A DNA stretch of 64,000 nucleotides from Luteimonas abyssi. Its GTDB lineage: Bacteria; Pseudomonadota; Gammaproteobacteria; Xanthomonadales; Xanthomonadaceae. This document shows positions 44,685 through 54,420 of this stretch, piece after piece. Positions within the stretch are counted from its first letter, which is position 1, and each line of letters opens with the position of its first letter. Location of the stretch: assembly GCF_001482195.1 (NCBI RefSeq), contig NZ_KQ759763.1, forward strand, positions 2,877,924-2,941,923. The letters are read 5' to 3'. The notes below the pieces were generated by a model that saw nothing but the letters and a program-made list of their open reading frames with translations, made no database searches and was not told the DNA's origin. The position numbers and the translations under genes were made by a program.

Positions 44685-45872
44685 CTAGAACGCGTCGCCT
44701 GCCGCGTGGCCGGATGCCCACGCCCATTGGAAGTTGTAGCCGCCCAGCCAGCCGGTCACGTCGAGCACCTCGCCGATGAAATGCAGCCCCGGCACGTGGC
44801 GCGACTCGAACGTCGACGACGACACCGCCCCCGTATCCACTCCGCCGAGGGTCACCTCCGCGGTGCGATACCCCTCCGTACCGCTGGCCACCAGCACCCA
44901 GTCGCGCAGTTGCGCCGCGATCTGCGCCAACTGCGGCGCGTCGTACTGGCGCATCGGGCGATTCGGCAGCCACACCTCGCACAAGCGCTGGGCGAACCGC
45001 CGTGGCAGCACCTCCGACAACAGCGTGCGCAGTTCGGCGTCGGGCCGGTCGCGTCGCCAGTCGCGCAGCAGGGTCTCCACGTCGTGGTCCGGCAGCAGAT
45101 CCAGCTGCAACGCATCGCCGGCCTGCCAATAGGACGAGATCTGCAGGATCGCCGGTCCGCTGACGCCACGGTGGGTGACCAGCATGGCGTTGCGGAACGC
45201 CTGGCCGTTGCAGCGCGCCTCCACCGGAAACGCCACGCCCGCCAGGCCGTCCAGCCGGGCCTGATGCTTGCCGCTCAAGGTGAGCGGCACCAATCCGGCG
45301 CGGGTCGGCAACACCGCATGGCCGAACCGCTCGGCCAGCGCGTAGCCGAATCCGCTGGCACCCAGGCTGGGAATCGACAGGCCGCCGCTGGCGACCACCA
45401 GGCGCGCCGCGTGCACGTCGCCGAGCCGGGTCGACAGCCGGAACCGGCCGTCGTCGTCCACCGCCACATGCCCGATGCCGGACAGCGTTTCCACCCGCAC
45501 GCCGGCGGCGGCGCACTCGTCGAGCAGCATGCGCACGATCAGCTTCGAAGATTCGTCGCAGAACAGCTGCCCGAGCTCCTTCTCGTGCCAGGCGATCCGG
45601 TGACGCTCCACCAGTTCGAGGAAATGCCACGGCGTGTAGCGCGCCAGCGCCGATTTCACGAAGTGCGGATTACCCGACAGGTAGTTCTCCGGCCCGGTGC
45701 CGGTATTGGTGAAGTTGCAGCGCCCACCGCCCGACATCAGGATCTTCTTGCCGACCTTGTTCGAGCCCTCCAGCACCAGCGTGCGCAATCCACGACCACC
45801 GGCGGTCATCGCGCACATCAGGCCGGCCGCGCCGCCACCCACGACGACGACATCGACATCGAGGCGGCTCAT
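44685..45872 (-). CDS. HI0933/YhiN family NAD(P)/FAD flavoprotein
   Basis: The product is 395 residues. The FAD-binding motif VVVVGGGAAGLMCAMTAGGR at the N-terminus is followed by SGGGRCNFTN. The closing GEVLDVTGWLGGYNFQWAWASGHAAG is the family signature (two parts shown together: GEVLDVTGWLGG and YNFQWAWASG). These cytoplasmic flavoproteins are common but their reaction is unsettled. The ATG at 45872 was chosen because the Rossmann motif begins within 10 residues. It is not obviously in an operon. Confidence 0.9.
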   Translation of the reverse strand: MSRLDVDVVVVGGGAAGLMCAMTAGGRGLRTLVLEGSNKVGKKILMSGGGRCNFTNTGTGPENYLSGNPHFVKSALARYTPWHFLELVERHRIAWHEKELGQLFCDESSKLIVRMLLDECAAAGVRVETLSGIGHVAVDDDGRFRLSTRLGDVHAARLVVASGGLSIPSLGASGFGYALAERFGHAVLPTRAGLVPLTLSGKHQARLDGLAGVAFPVEARCNGQAFRNAMLVTHRGVSGPAILQISSYWQAGDALQLDLLPDHDVETLLRDWRRDRPDAELRTLLSEVLPRRFAQRLCEVWLPNRPMRQYDAPQLAQIAAQLRDWVLVASGTEGYRTAEVTLGGVDTGAVSSSTFESRHVPGLHFIGEVLDVTGWLGGYNFQWAWASGHAAGDAF

Positions 45873-46056
45873 CGCAAGCCCCCGAGGCCCGCATCGGGTC
45901 GATGGAGAACGCGGACACCGGGCATGACGGTCGCTCGTCGGAACGGCCGCGCATTCTAGCGCTGCGTCTGCAGGCCTGCCGCACGGCCAGTGGTGAAGCG
46001 TCGCGCGCGGGCGGTCGCGGATCCTGGCGATCGCCCTCGCCTCGCCCGCTAAGCAC

Positions 46057-46082
46057 GCTGCCGCTGCCGCTGCCGCTGCCGC
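46057..46082. repeat. hexanucleotide tandem repeat (GCTGCC)n
   Basis: Four uninterrupted copies of GCTGCC plus GC lie in the 292-bp intergenic region between the flavoprotein start and the FMN reductase start. Such repeats can change length by slippage. Confidence 0.85.
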
Positions 46083-46164
46083 ACCGGCGGCACGATGGCA
46101 CACGCACGCTGCGCGCCCCGCCGCCCGGTGCGACACTGGCGTCCCGACCGTTTCGGACACCACC

Positions 46165-46743
46165 ATGCCTCACCTGCTCGGCATTTCCGGCAGTCTGCGC
46201 CGCGCTTCGTACAACACCGCGCTGTTGCAGGCGGCAAGCGCACTGGCCGCATCCCCCGTCACCTTCGAGATCGCGACGCTGCACGGCATTCCGCTCTACG
46301 ACGGCGATCGCGAGCAGGCCGAAGGCCTCCCCGATGCCGTGTCCGCGCTGAAGGCTCGCATCGCCGCCGCCGACGGCGTGATCCTCGCCACGCCCGAGTA
46401 CAACAACGGCATCCCCGGGGTGTTCAAGAACGCCATCGACTGGCTGTCCAGACCGGCGTCCGGCATCCCGACCCTGTTCGGGAATCGCGCATTCGCGCTG
46501 ATCGGCGCCTCCCCGGGTGGCTTCGGCACGCTGTCGTCGCAGAGCGCGTGGCTGCCGGTGCTGCGCACGCTCGGCGTCCGTCAGTGGAACGGCGGTCGTC
46601 TGCTGGTCGCGCGCGCCGGGGAGGCGTTCGACGCCGAAGGCGCCTTGGTGGACGAGGCCACCCGGCGACGGCTGTCAGCCTTCGTCGCGGACTTCGCCGC
46701 GTTCGCGCGGACCGGCGACGGCACCGGGGACGCCCGCGGCTGA
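46165..46743 (+). CDS. NADPH-dependent FMN reductase
   Basis: The product is 192 residues with a flavodoxin-like fold: LLGISGSLRRASYNTALL (phosphate-binding loop), ATPEYNNGIPGVFKNAIDWL and SPGGFGTLSSQ. The middle motif is diagnostic of the NADPH-dependent FMN reductase/chromate-quinone reductase family (ChrR, YieF, ArsH relatives). It acts in the cytosol on flavins, quinones or oxyanions using NADPH. It is a single gene, divergent from the HI0933 flavoprotein. Confidence 0.93.
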   Translation: MPHLLGISGSLRRASYNTALLQAASALAASPVTFEIATLHGIPLYDGDREQAEGLPDAVSALKARIAAADGVILATPEYNNGIPGVFKNAIDWLSRPASGIPTLFGNRAFALIGASPGGFGTLSSQSAWLPVLRTLGVRQWNGGRLLVARAGEAFDAEGALVDEATRRRLSAFVADFAAFARTGDGTGDARG

Positions 46744-46929
46744 AGGCGGAAGACACGCACCGCGCTGGACGGCGATCCGCTTCCCACGCATGCCCGTCAA
46801 TGGGTGACTGCGGGACGACGCGTTCGGACGCGTCGGCTTGCCACAGCCGGGTCGGGGCGACGCCTCGATCACTCCTCGAGGCCCGCACCGTGTCCTGCCT
46901 CGCGGCGGCCGCGGACGGTGCCCCCGCCG

Positions 46930-47587
46930 CTAGCCGCCCGACAGCGCAGCGGGGCCGACCACATGACGGCCCGGACGCGCCGCCAGCACGGCATCCACCA
47001 GGGCGTCGGCGATCCGTCCGGCCGGGCTGATCCGCCAGGCGCGCGGCAGGATCGGACCCAAGACACGCAGCACGGCACCGGCCGCGTCCTCGCCTGCACG
47101 TGACGTGCTCCGCGCGCCGCCGATCAGGCCGGGACGCACCAGGGTGAGGCTGTCATAGCCGAGCACGTCGAGATCGCGCTCGAGCTCGCCCTTGACCCGG
47201 CTGTAGAAGAACATCGACCGGACGTTCGCGCCCGCTGCGGAATTGAGCGCGAACGCGCGCGCGCCGTGCGCATGCGCCAGGCGCGCCGCCTGCAACGGAT
47301 AGGCGTGGTCCACCCGGCGAAACGCCTCCCGGGATCCCGCTTGGCGCATCGTGGTCCCCAGCGTGCAGATGACCCCGTCCACCGCCCACCACGCCGCATC
47401 GGCCGGCAATGCGTCGAAGTCCACCACCGGATTGTCGAGCCGGGCGTGTGTGCGCCCGAGCGCGCGCCGGGTCGGCGCGATCACCCGGGCCACCCGGTCG
47501 TCGGCGAGCAAGCGGTCGAGCACCTCGCCGCCGACCAGACCGGTGGCGCCGACATGAAGAATCGACAGGGACGGAAGATTCGCCATC
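46930..47587 (-). CDS. NAD(P)H-binding atypical short-chain dehydrogenase
   Basis: The product is 218 residues from the ATG at 47587; a GTG at 47646 would overlap the upstream gene by 11 nt. The Rossmann motif is ILHVGATGLVGGEVLDRLL. YSRVKGELERDLD carries the Tyr and Lys of the SDR active site. The sequence resembles the NAD(P)H-binding HTATIP2/YwnB-like group, which often act as redox sensors or reductases. It is 48 bp downstream of a second SDR gene on the same strand and may be co-transcribed. Substrate unknown. Confidence 0.85.
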
Positions 47588-47635
47588 ACCCCGGCCCGCA
47601 CGTCGGGGCGCGAAGCGCGCGTGGTGCGGACGGGC

Positions 47636-48622
47636 TCATCCGCCACGCAACGCGACCGGCCACGGCTGCAGATGCGGCGCCACCAGCGATTCGGAGACCT
47701 GCCAGAGGCGTGCTGCCATCGCCGCGTCGGTCTGGCTCGCGCTTTGCCGGGCCGGTGCGAAATCGCTCATGTAGGCGCCGTTGATGCCGGCCATCGCCGG
47801 ATGCGCGGCGGCGTAGCACGGCATCGCCGCACCCTGTGCCGGCGTGCGTGCGTTCTCGCCGTACTTAGATCCGGTCGAGCGCAGGATCGCGGTCCGGGTG
47901 TGTCCCGGGGTGACGCAGTTGGACGTAGCCGCGGTCCCCGCCAGCCGCCGCGCCAGTTTCCACGAGAACAGGCCGTTGGCGAGCTTGGAATGGGAATACC
48001 CGCGCTCCCACCAACCCTCGCCGTCGAGACGGTCGAACTGGATGCCGCCATCCGGCGCGTCGCGATGGTTGCCGCTGCCGACCGTGACCACGCGTCCTTC
48101 GGGCGCGGCCAGGACCCGGTCGATCAGGCGGTTGACCAGCAGGAAATGCCCGAGATGGTTGACCGCGAACTGCTTCTCCACCGCGCCCACCCGCTCGTGG
48201 GCGCCCAGCACGATGCCGGCATTGCACACCACCGCATCCAGGCGCGGCGCCAGCGCACGCACCCGGTCGGCGCACGCGACGATCGATGCCTGATCGGTGA
48301 GCTCCAGCACCACCGGCGTCGCCCGACCGTCCACCGCCGCGCAGGCGTCGCGACCGCGGGCGGCGTCGCGCGCCGTGCCGATCACATGCGCGCCGCACCC
48401 CGCCAGTACCCGCATGGTCTCGAACCCGATGCCGGAATTGCAGCCGGTCACCAGGATCGTGCGTCCCGACAGGTCCAGACCGGCCATCACCGCATCGGCC
48501 TCGTCGCCGGCACGAGGCGCGCGTGCGGCAGTGGCCTCACGAGCGAGCGCAGGCAGCGCAGGCCACGCGGCGGCCGCGGCACACAGGCCGAGCAGGCGGC
48601 GCCTGGCGCGGGACATTGTCAT
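47636..48622 (-). CDS. exported short-chain dehydrogenase/reductase (Tat-type signal)
   Basis: The product is about 328 residues. It begins MTMSRARRRLLGLCAAAAAW, a twin-arginine-like signal peptide ending around PALPALARE. GGAG lies 6 nt before this ATG and directly abuts the alternative ATG at 48628. The SDR core is complete: GRTILVTGCNSGIGFETM, CNAGIVLGA, and the catalytic YSHSK. Most SDRs are cytosolic, so an exported one is unusual. Twin-arginine export would allow folding with its NAD(P) cofactor inside the cell. Only 650 bp away lies an aldo/keto reductase with the same kind of signal. Confidence 0.85.
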   Translation of the reverse strand: MTMSRARRRLLGLCAAAAAWPALPALAREATAARAPRAGDEADAVMAGLDLSGRTILVTGCNSGIGFETMRVLAGCGAHVIGTARDAARGRDACAAVDGRATPVVLELTDQASIVACADRVRALAPRLDAVVCNAGIVLGAHERVGAVEKQFAVNHLGHFLLVNRLIDRVLAAPEGRVVTVGSGNHRDAPDGGIQFDRLDGEGWWERGYSHSKLANGLFSWKLARRLAGTAATSNCVTPGHTRTAILRSTGSKYGENARTPAQGAAMPCYAAAHPAMAGINGAYMSDFAPARQSASQTDAAMAARLWQVSESLVAPHLQPWPVALRGG

Positions 48623-48712
48623 CGCCATCTCCAGTTCGATCGGTATGTCGGAATCATCGCCGCTGCCTCGCGCGTTGACCATGCCCGCACATGCGCAACG
48701 CCAGCACGCGCC

Positions 48713-49135
48713 TCAGGCGCGCAGGCGATCTTCGATCACGTCGCCGAACGCGCGACCCAGCGCGTCCTCGTCGCCGGCCAGCGCACCGCGCAGCCGCTCG
48801 GGCGTCAGCGGTGTCACCACCCAGGCGCCGGGCGTGCCTTCGCCGCGATGGGCGTCGGGCGCTTCGCGCATCGCCATGAAATAGCTCGGACCGGGCCCCT
48901 TGCAATAGTAGAACGCGCTGCCCCGCGCCGAGCCGAGGGCCGAGGTGCCGGGATGCACGACCCGCTTGATCACGGTCATCTCACGCCCCGGCAACGGCCC
49001 GGCCGGGGTCCGGAACACCAGATCCTCGAATTCCCGATGCGATCGCGCACGCAGCCAGCGCCGCGCACGCCAGGTCAACACCACCAGCACCAGCATCCCG
49101 ATCAACCAGACCGCCACTTGCATCGACTGCGTCAC
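48713..49135 (-). CDS. small membrane-anchored hypothetical protein
   Basis: The product is 140 residues from GTG 49135 (GGGAGA upstream); an ATG at 49123 is the alternative. One N-terminal transmembrane helix (VAVWLIGMLVLVVLTWRA) is followed by a soluble domain: EFEDLVFRTPAG, VIKRVVHPGTSALGSARG, and AWVVTPLTPERLRGALAGD. I do not recognise the family. It lies 90 bp upstream of the exported SDR gene on the same strand, so the two may be co-transcribed. Confidence 0.7.
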   Translation of the reverse strand: MTQSMQVAVWLIGMLVLVVLTWRARRWLRARSHREFEDLVFRTPAGPLPGREMTVIKRVVHPGTSALGSARGSAFYYCKGPGPSYFMAMREAPDAHRGEGTPGAWVVTPLTPERLRGALAGDEDALGRAFGDVIEDRLRA

Positions 49136-49333
49136 TTCAATCTCCCGCCGTGGGCCAGGCCACCGTCATCGACTCGGTGTCTATGCGCGCCACCGTCTGC
49201 AGCGTCGTGTAGCGACGCAGGGCGGCCTCCCGAGCCTAGCGCATCGACACCGGTTGCGCGCTTGAGATTTTGCACCCGACCGGCAAAGCGGCAAGAATCG
49301 GGCATTCACGCCGATTCGAGAGGACGCGCCGCC

Positions 49334-50305
49334 ATGAACGACGCACATCACAATCCGTACCGTCGCCGCCTGTTGCAAGGCGTCGCCCTGGCCGGTGCCG
49401 CACTCGCCATGCCCGTCTGGGCACGACAGGCCGCCACCACCGCCGGCACGGGCGGACACGACGAGGCGGCGATCCTGCGCGCGATTCCGTCCAGCGGCGA
49501 GCGCATTCCCGTGATCGGATTGGGCACGAATGCCTACGGCGTGCAGACCGCCGAGGAAAAGGCGCCGCTGCGGACCGTGCTGCAGCATCTGGCGCGGCTG
49601 GAGAACAGCGTGGTCGACACCGCACCGTCGTACCGCAACTCCGAAGCGGTCCTCGGCGAACTCATCGAAGAGCTCGGCATCCGCGAGCGACTGTTCCTGG
49701 CCACCAAGTGCACCGCGCCCGACGACGATGTCGCCGCCGGCATCGCCCAGATGGAGGCGTCCTTCGCCCACCTGCGCACCGACACCATCGACCTGATGAT
49801 GGTGCACAACCTCAACGGCGCCGATGCGATCCTGCCGACCCTGGTCGAATGGAAGCAGGCCGGCCGCCTGCGCCACATCGGCATCACCACCTCGTCCAAC
49901 CAGCAGCACGCCGAAACCGCCGCGCTGATCGAGCGGCATGCCCTGGATGTGGTGCAGGTGAATTACTCGGTCGACAACCGCGCCGCGGAGGACACCGTGT
50001 TTCCCGCCGCGCAGGCGCGCGGCACGGGGGTGCTGCTCAATGTGCCGCTGGGCGGGCGTCGCGGCAGCCTGTTCGGGCGCGTGCGCGACGTTCCGTTGCC
50101 GGACTGGGCCGCGACGTTCGGCGCCACCAGTTGGGCGCAGGTCTTCCTCAAGTACAACCTCGGTCACCCGGCCGTGACCGCGGCGATTCCCGGCACCACC
50201 AATCCGGCCAACATGGACGACAATCTGGCCGCCGGGCGCGGCGCATTGCCCGATGCCGAGATGCGCCGCCGGATCGAAGCCTTCTGGGACGCCCTGCCGG
50301 GCTGA
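49334..50305 (+). CDS. Tat-exported aldo/keto reductase
   Basis: The product is 323 residues. The signal HNPYRRRLLQGVALAGAAL has the twin-arginine pattern and ends near VWARQ. The body is an aldo/keto reductase TIM barrel: IPVIGLGTNAYG, VVDTAPSYRNSEAVLGE, FLATKCTAP, TIDLMMVHN and AIPGTTNPANMDDNL. The catalytic Asp, Tyr, Lys and His positions (DTAPSY, KC, VHN) are present. Members reduce aldehydes and ketones with NADPH, normally in the cytosol. Export as a folded cofactor-loaded protein is implied by the signal. It starts 198 bp from the membrane protein gene, divergently. Confidence 0.9.
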   Translation: MNDAHHNPYRRRLLQGVALAGAALAMPVWARQAATTAGTGGHDEAAILRAIPSSGERIPVIGLGTNAYGVQTAEEKAPLRTVLQHLARLENSVVDTAPSYRNSEAVLGELIEELGIRERLFLATKCTAPDDDVAAGIAQMEASFAHLRTDTIDLMMVHNLNGADAILPTLVEWKQAGRLRHIGITTSSNQQHAETAALIERHALDVVQVNYSVDNRAAEDTVFPAAQARGTGVLLNVPLGGRRGSLFGRVRDVPLPDWAATFGATSWAQVFLKYNLGHPAVTAAIPGTTNPANMDDNLAAGRGALPDAEMRRRIEAFWDALPG

Positions 50306-50413
50306 TCGATCCCGCGATGTCTGGGTCGCCGCACCGGATCCGGGTGCGGCCCCGTCGGGCGGCCACTGCGCGGCCCGATCTCCGCACGGGCCTGCCGCGC
50401 CCGCCGCCCGGCG

Positions 50414-51011
50414 CTAGTCGGTCCAGCCCCAAGGGGCCGGGGGCGCTTCCACCGGCCGGGTCAGATCGAACTCCACCAGGAATCCCCGCTCGGTGCCGAC
50501 CCGGTTGGCGGCGTAGACGAAGCGGTCGCCGGGACGGATCTCCACCAGCCATACGCTGCGCAACCCGCTGCCCGGAATGACTTCGGCGGTCGCCGCATCG
50601 GCCGGGAACAACTGCGTGTCGGCGCTGCCCGGATTGCTGGTGGTGCCGCCGTAGCCGGTCACCGTGTCCGGGGCGCCGTCCACGTCGCGATGGTCGTGCG
50701 AGAAGTGGATGCCGTCGTCGGTGCGTTCGAACACCCATGTCCGCGACAGGTCGTCGCCGATCGCCAACGGGATCCGGATCCGGTTGTCTGCGCAATCGCG
50801 CACATGCATGACCGGCGCCGCCGCGCGGAAGGTCTGGTCGCCTTCGGGTGCCCGCACCAGACGGCCTTCGAACGCCTGGCCGCACAACGCATTCAATCGC
50901 TGCCACCAGGCATCCGGCGCGGCAGCGGCGCCGGCAGCGGCCTGCGCAGGGATCGAGGGCGAGAGCGCTGCGATCAGCAGCACGGCGAGCGTCGTATCGG
51001 ATCGAATCATC
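50414..51011 (-). CDS. secreted hypothetical protein
   Basis: The product is 198 residues. It has a clear signal peptide (LAVLLIAALSPSIPAQAAA). The mature part is probably beta-rich: WWQRLNALCGQAFEGRLV, DCADNRIRIPLAIGDD, WVFERTDDGIHFSHDHRDVD and FLVEFDLTRPVEAP. Two Cys residues could form a disulphide. I do not recognise the family. It has its own start after a weak ribosome-binding site, and 317 bp without genes lies upstream. Confidence 0.75.
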
Positions 51012-51328
51012 GGGGAGCACTCGGTCTTCGGGGTGTGCCCCAGCTTAACGCGGGCGATCGCGACCCCACCCTGCCACGAGGACAGCCGCGACGATCTCGA
51101 CACCGGATGCGCCACCTGCGCGACAGCGCTGCGGACGCGACCGCAAGATGTCGCGAGGCGGACAGATCGATCCGGAGCGGGCGCGTGTCTCCGGCCATCG
51201 AGGGCGTGGGCACGACGTATCGCCCACGGACCGCGAATGCGTGACCGGGCGTTCGCCACCAGACGGTGATCACCTGCGGCACCCGTGCCAGCGGACGCCA
51301 TGCCCGCCGCGACTCCGCCCGGGCCGAT
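51012..51328. other. 317-bp intergenic region, no gene seen
   Basis: This lies upstream of the secreted hypothetical protein gene and downstream of the four-helix membrane protein gene. Short frames exist on both strands but have no ribosome-binding sites or family resemblance. I see no hairpin with a T-run and no clear promoter elements. Confidence 0.4.
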
Positions 51329-51820
51329 CTATGCTGCGCCGTCGTGCGAACCGATGCGCCCCTTCGCGGACGCGCGCGTCCAGTGCGCGAACAGCGCGCC
51401 ACCCACCGCACTGCCCAGTGCCAGCACCAGCAAACCAACGGTGGTTCTCGTGGCATCGATCAGAACGGGCATCGGCGCGACCGCATCGGCGACCCGGATC
51501 GCCACCGCCAGGCCGGCGCCCGCCGCCAGCGCGTACGTGCCGGTGCGCAGGCGCGGCGCATACCGCGCCACCACCGAAGCCGCCAGGAACGCCGGCAGCC
51601 AGGCGGCCAGCACGAGCCCTGCGTAGACAGGGCCGAAGCCGAGGAGATCCTGCCACGATGTCCGCAGGCGCACGCCGGGCGGAATGTCCACGAACGCCAC
51701 CAGCGCCTGCAGGTTGAACTGGGTCTGCGCGAGCGAGCCCCAGACCACCGCGATCGCCAGCGCCGCGACGAAGGCGATGCTACGACGCCCCCAGGCACGC
51801 GAGCGGGTCGAAGCGGTCAT
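51329..51820 (-). CDS. hypothetical four-helix membrane protein
   Basis: The product is 163 residues with four likely transmembrane segments: SIAFVAALAIAVVWGSL, VYAGLVLAAWLPAFLAASVV, TYALAAGAGLAVAIRVADA and TVGLLVLALGSAVGGALF. The family is not recognised. It is divergent from the PQQ sugar dehydrogenase gene across 55 bp, so the two could share a control region. Nothing in the sequence points to a transported substrate. Confidence 0.7.
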   Translation of the reverse strand: MTASTRSRAWGRRSIAFVAALAIAVVWGSLAQTQFNLQALVAFVDIPPGVRLRTSWQDLLGFGPVYAGLVLAAWLPAFLAASVVARYAPRLRTGTYALAAGAGLAVAIRVADAVAPMPVLIDATRTTVGLLVLALGSAVGGALFAHWTRASAKGRIGSHDGAA

Positions 51821-51875
51821 GCGGCGTCATCGGGCATCATCATGGGTCCGATGATGCCGCATCCGCGGCGCCGCT

Positions 51876-53057
51876 GTGGAGTCGCCCGTGCCGTCCGAAC
51901 CCTGTTCGTCCCGAAGTCCTGGTGCGCGACCGCGCCCGTCCACACGCGCGCGCCATCGCCTGCTGGCCGGGCTGTGCGCGCTGCTGCTGGCACCGTGGGC
52001 CTGGGCCGGCGAGTACCGCATCGAGACGGTGGCGCAGGACCTCGAATTCCCCTGGTCGCTCGCCTTTCTGCCCGACGGCCGCATGCTGGTGACCGAGCGC
52101 CCGGGGCGCCTGCGCATCGTCGCGCCCGGAGACGACGGCACCCCGACATTGCGGGACACGCCGGTGGACGGCGTGCCGCCGGTGTTCGCCCAGGGCCAGG
52201 CGGGCCTGTTCGACGTGATGGTGGATCCGGACTTCGCCGACAACGCGACGATCTATCTGTCCTTCGCCCACGGCACCGCGCGCGCGAATCATCTGCGCAT
52301 CGTGCGTGCGCGGCTCGACGGCGACCGCCTGCACGACGTCGAACCGATCCTCACCACGCAGCCGGCCAAGCCGCACGGCCAGCACTTCGGCGGGCGGATG
52401 GCCCTGCTCGCCGACGGCACCCTGGTGGTGGGCATGGGCGACGGGAATCTGGAACGTACCGACGCGCTGCGCCTGCACACCCACCTGGGCAAGATGCTGC
52501 GCATCGGCCGCGACGGCCGGATCCCCGACGACAATCCTTTCGTCGACCGGCCCGGTGCTCGGCCGGAGATCTACAGCGTCGGTCACCGCAACCCGCAGGG
52601 ACTGGTGCGGGTGGGCGACGCGCTGTACGCGCACGAACACGGACCGCGTGGCGGCGACGAACTCAACCGCATCGAGGCCGGTGCCGATTACGGTTGGCCG
52701 ATCACCACCCACGGCGTCGACTACACCGGCGCGCGGGTCAGCCCGTACAGCACGTGGCCCGGCGTCACCCCGCCGCTCGTGCACTGGACGCCGTCGATCG
52801 CTCCGGCCGGCATGGCCTGGTACGACGATGCGCTGTTCCCCGCCTGGCGCGAGAGCCTGTTCGTGACGGCGCTGGTCGAGCGCAGCGTCCGCCGCGTGCC
52901 GATGCGCGATGGCGTCCCGGGCGAGCAGGAAACCCTGTTCACCGAGCTCGGCGAACGCATCCGCGATGTGCGCACGGGGCCGGACGGCGCGCTCTACCTG
53001 CTCACCGACGCGCCGCAGGGCCGCGTGCTGCGGGTGCTCCCCGACGCGACGCGTTGA
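51876..53057 (+). CDS. PQQ-dependent soluble sugar dehydrogenase family protein
   Basis: The product is 393 residues from GTG 51876. A signal peptide (LLAGLCALLLAPWAWA) follows an Arg-rich N-terminus. The mature protein begins EYRIETVAQDLEFPWSLAFL and continues DGRMLVTERPGRLRI, the signature of the GSDH/YliI beta-propeller family. Other blocks: QAGLFDVMVDPDF, KPHGQHFGGRMALLADGTL, YSVGHRNPQGLV and NRIEAGADYGWPI. The His in GHRNPQG and the conserved Arg/Asp residues for PQQ are present. It should oxidise aldose sugars in the periplasm and pass electrons to a quinone or cytochrome. Confidence 0.93.
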   Translation: MESPVPSEPCSSRSPGARPRPSTRARHRLLAGLCALLLAPWAWAGEYRIETVAQDLEFPWSLAFLPDGRMLVTERPGRLRIVAPGDDGTPTLRDTPVDGVPPVFAQGQAGLFDVMVDPDFADNATIYLSFAHGTARANHLRIVRARLDGDRLHDVEPILTTQPAKPHGQHFGGRMALLADGTLVVGMGDGNLERTDALRLHTHLGKMLRIGRDGRIPDDNPFVDRPGARPEIYSVGHRNPQGLVRVGDALYAHEHGPRGGDELNRIEAGADYGWPITTHGVDYTGARVSPYSTWPGVTPPLVHWTPSIAPAGMAWYDDALFPAWRESLFVTALVERSVRRVPMRDGVPGEQETLFTELGERIRDVRTGPDGALYLLTDAPQGRVLRVLPDATR

Positions 53058-53253
53058 CGTCCAGCCGTTCGAGCTGGACCCGGTCTGACCGGACCGCCCG
53101 CGCATGGCCCGTATCGCGCCGACGTGCGCGCGCGCCCAGGTGCGCGGCCCGATCCGCGCATCAGTGGCGATTACGGCCCGGCGTGACGACCGGCACTGCA
53201 TGCACCGCTGCAAAGATCGAATGATGGACGCGTTCCAGCCAGGAGGACGACGC

Positions 53254-54402
53254 ATGCTCCGACATCTCGCACCCGCCCTGCTCATAGGCGCCAGCCTGCT
53301 GCCGGCCGCACCCGCCGCATTCGCGCAGGCCACCATCGACGACGACGCCGATGCGGCCGCGCGCGCCCTGATCGCCGACATCCAGCGCATCGTCACCCCC
53401 AACGGCGTGCAGGAGGCGTTCGAGGTCACGCTGGGTGGCGCGCGGCAGGCGGTCAGCGTGCGCGGGGCCGACCGCGACAATCCGATCCTGCTCTACATCC
53501 ACGGCGGCCCCGGCGCGGTGGCGATGCCGATGGCATGGACGCATCAGCGCGCGTGGGAGGATTTCTTCACCGTGGTGCAGTGGGACCAGCGCGGCGCGGG
53601 GACGTCGTACCGCCTGGAAGATCCGGACGCCATCGCGCCCACCATGACGCCGGAACGCTATCGCGACGATGCGATCGAATTGATCGACCTCCTGCGTGCA
53701 CGCTACGGACAGGACAAGGTGATCGTGCTCGGCCACAGCTGGGGCACCATCGTCGGCCTGTCGGTGGCCGCCGCACGACCCGATCTGCTGCACGCCTACA
53801 TCGGCCTCGGGCAGATCATCGACAGCCGCGAGAACGAACGCACCGGCATGACCTGGACGCTCGACCGTGCCCGCGAAGCCGGCGACACCGAGGCCGTGGC
53901 CGCGATCGAGGCGTTGCAGCCCTATCCCGACGGCGACCGCTTCAGCATCGAGCAGGCCGACGGCTGGCGCCGGTTTTCCCAGCGCTACGGTGCGCTGGCG
54001 GCGTACCGCGAGAACGCGAACTTCTATCTGCGCGCGCCGCGGCTGTCGCCGGAGTACGACGCTGCCGACCGCAAGGCCTGGGCCGACGGCAGCCTGCTCA
54101 GCGTGACCACGTTGTGGCCGCGGCTACGGGATGTGAGCTTCGACGACCTCGACCGGCTGGACGTGCCGGTGCTGATGTTCATGGGCCGGCACGACTACAC
54201 CACGCCGTCGCCGCTGGCCGCGCGCTGGCTGGAGGCGGTGGATGCGCCCCACAAGCGCGCGGTGTGGTTCGAACATTCCGCGCACCTGGCGCCGATCGAG
54301 GAGCCCGGTCGCTTCCTCGCCGCGCTGCTGCAGGAGGTCCTGCCGCTGACGCGCGACCGCGCACAGGGCACCGCAGCAGGTACGGCCGCGCCGAGCCGCT
54401 GA
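53254..54402 (+). CDS. secreted proline iminopeptidase-like alpha/beta hydrolase
   Basis: The product is 382 residues. The ATG at 53254 is preceded by AGGAGG. The signal peptide is APALLIGASLLPAAPAAFAQ. Motifs are LYIHGGPGAVAMPM (~82), WDQRGAGTS, the nucleophile GHSWGT (~160), MGRHDYTTP (Asp) and EHSAHLAPIEEP (His, ~346). HGGPG plus DQRGAG is the S33 proline iminopeptidase signature. It likely cleaves N-terminal residues or small esters in the periplasm. It is convergent with the GH2-type gene. Confidence 0.9.
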   Translation: MLRHLAPALLIGASLLPAAPAAFAQATIDDDADAAARALIADIQRIVTPNGVQEAFEVTLGGARQAVSVRGADRDNPILLYIHGGPGAVAMPMAWTHQRAWEDFFTVVQWDQRGAGTSYRLEDPDAIAPTMTPERYRDDAIELIDLLRARYGQDKVIVLGHSWGTIVGLSVAAARPDLLHAYIGLGQIIDSRENERTGMTWTLDRAREAGDTEAVAAIEALQPYPDGDRFSIEQADGWRRFSQRYGALAAYRENANFYLRAPRLSPEYDAADRKAWADGSLLSVTTLWPRLRDVSFDDLDRLDVPVLMFMGRHDYTTPSPLAARWLEAVDAPHKRAVWFEHSAHLAPIEEPGRFLAALLQEVLPLTRDRAQGTAAGTAAPSR

Positions 54403-54420
54403 TTGCCGGGCAGCGGCGCT

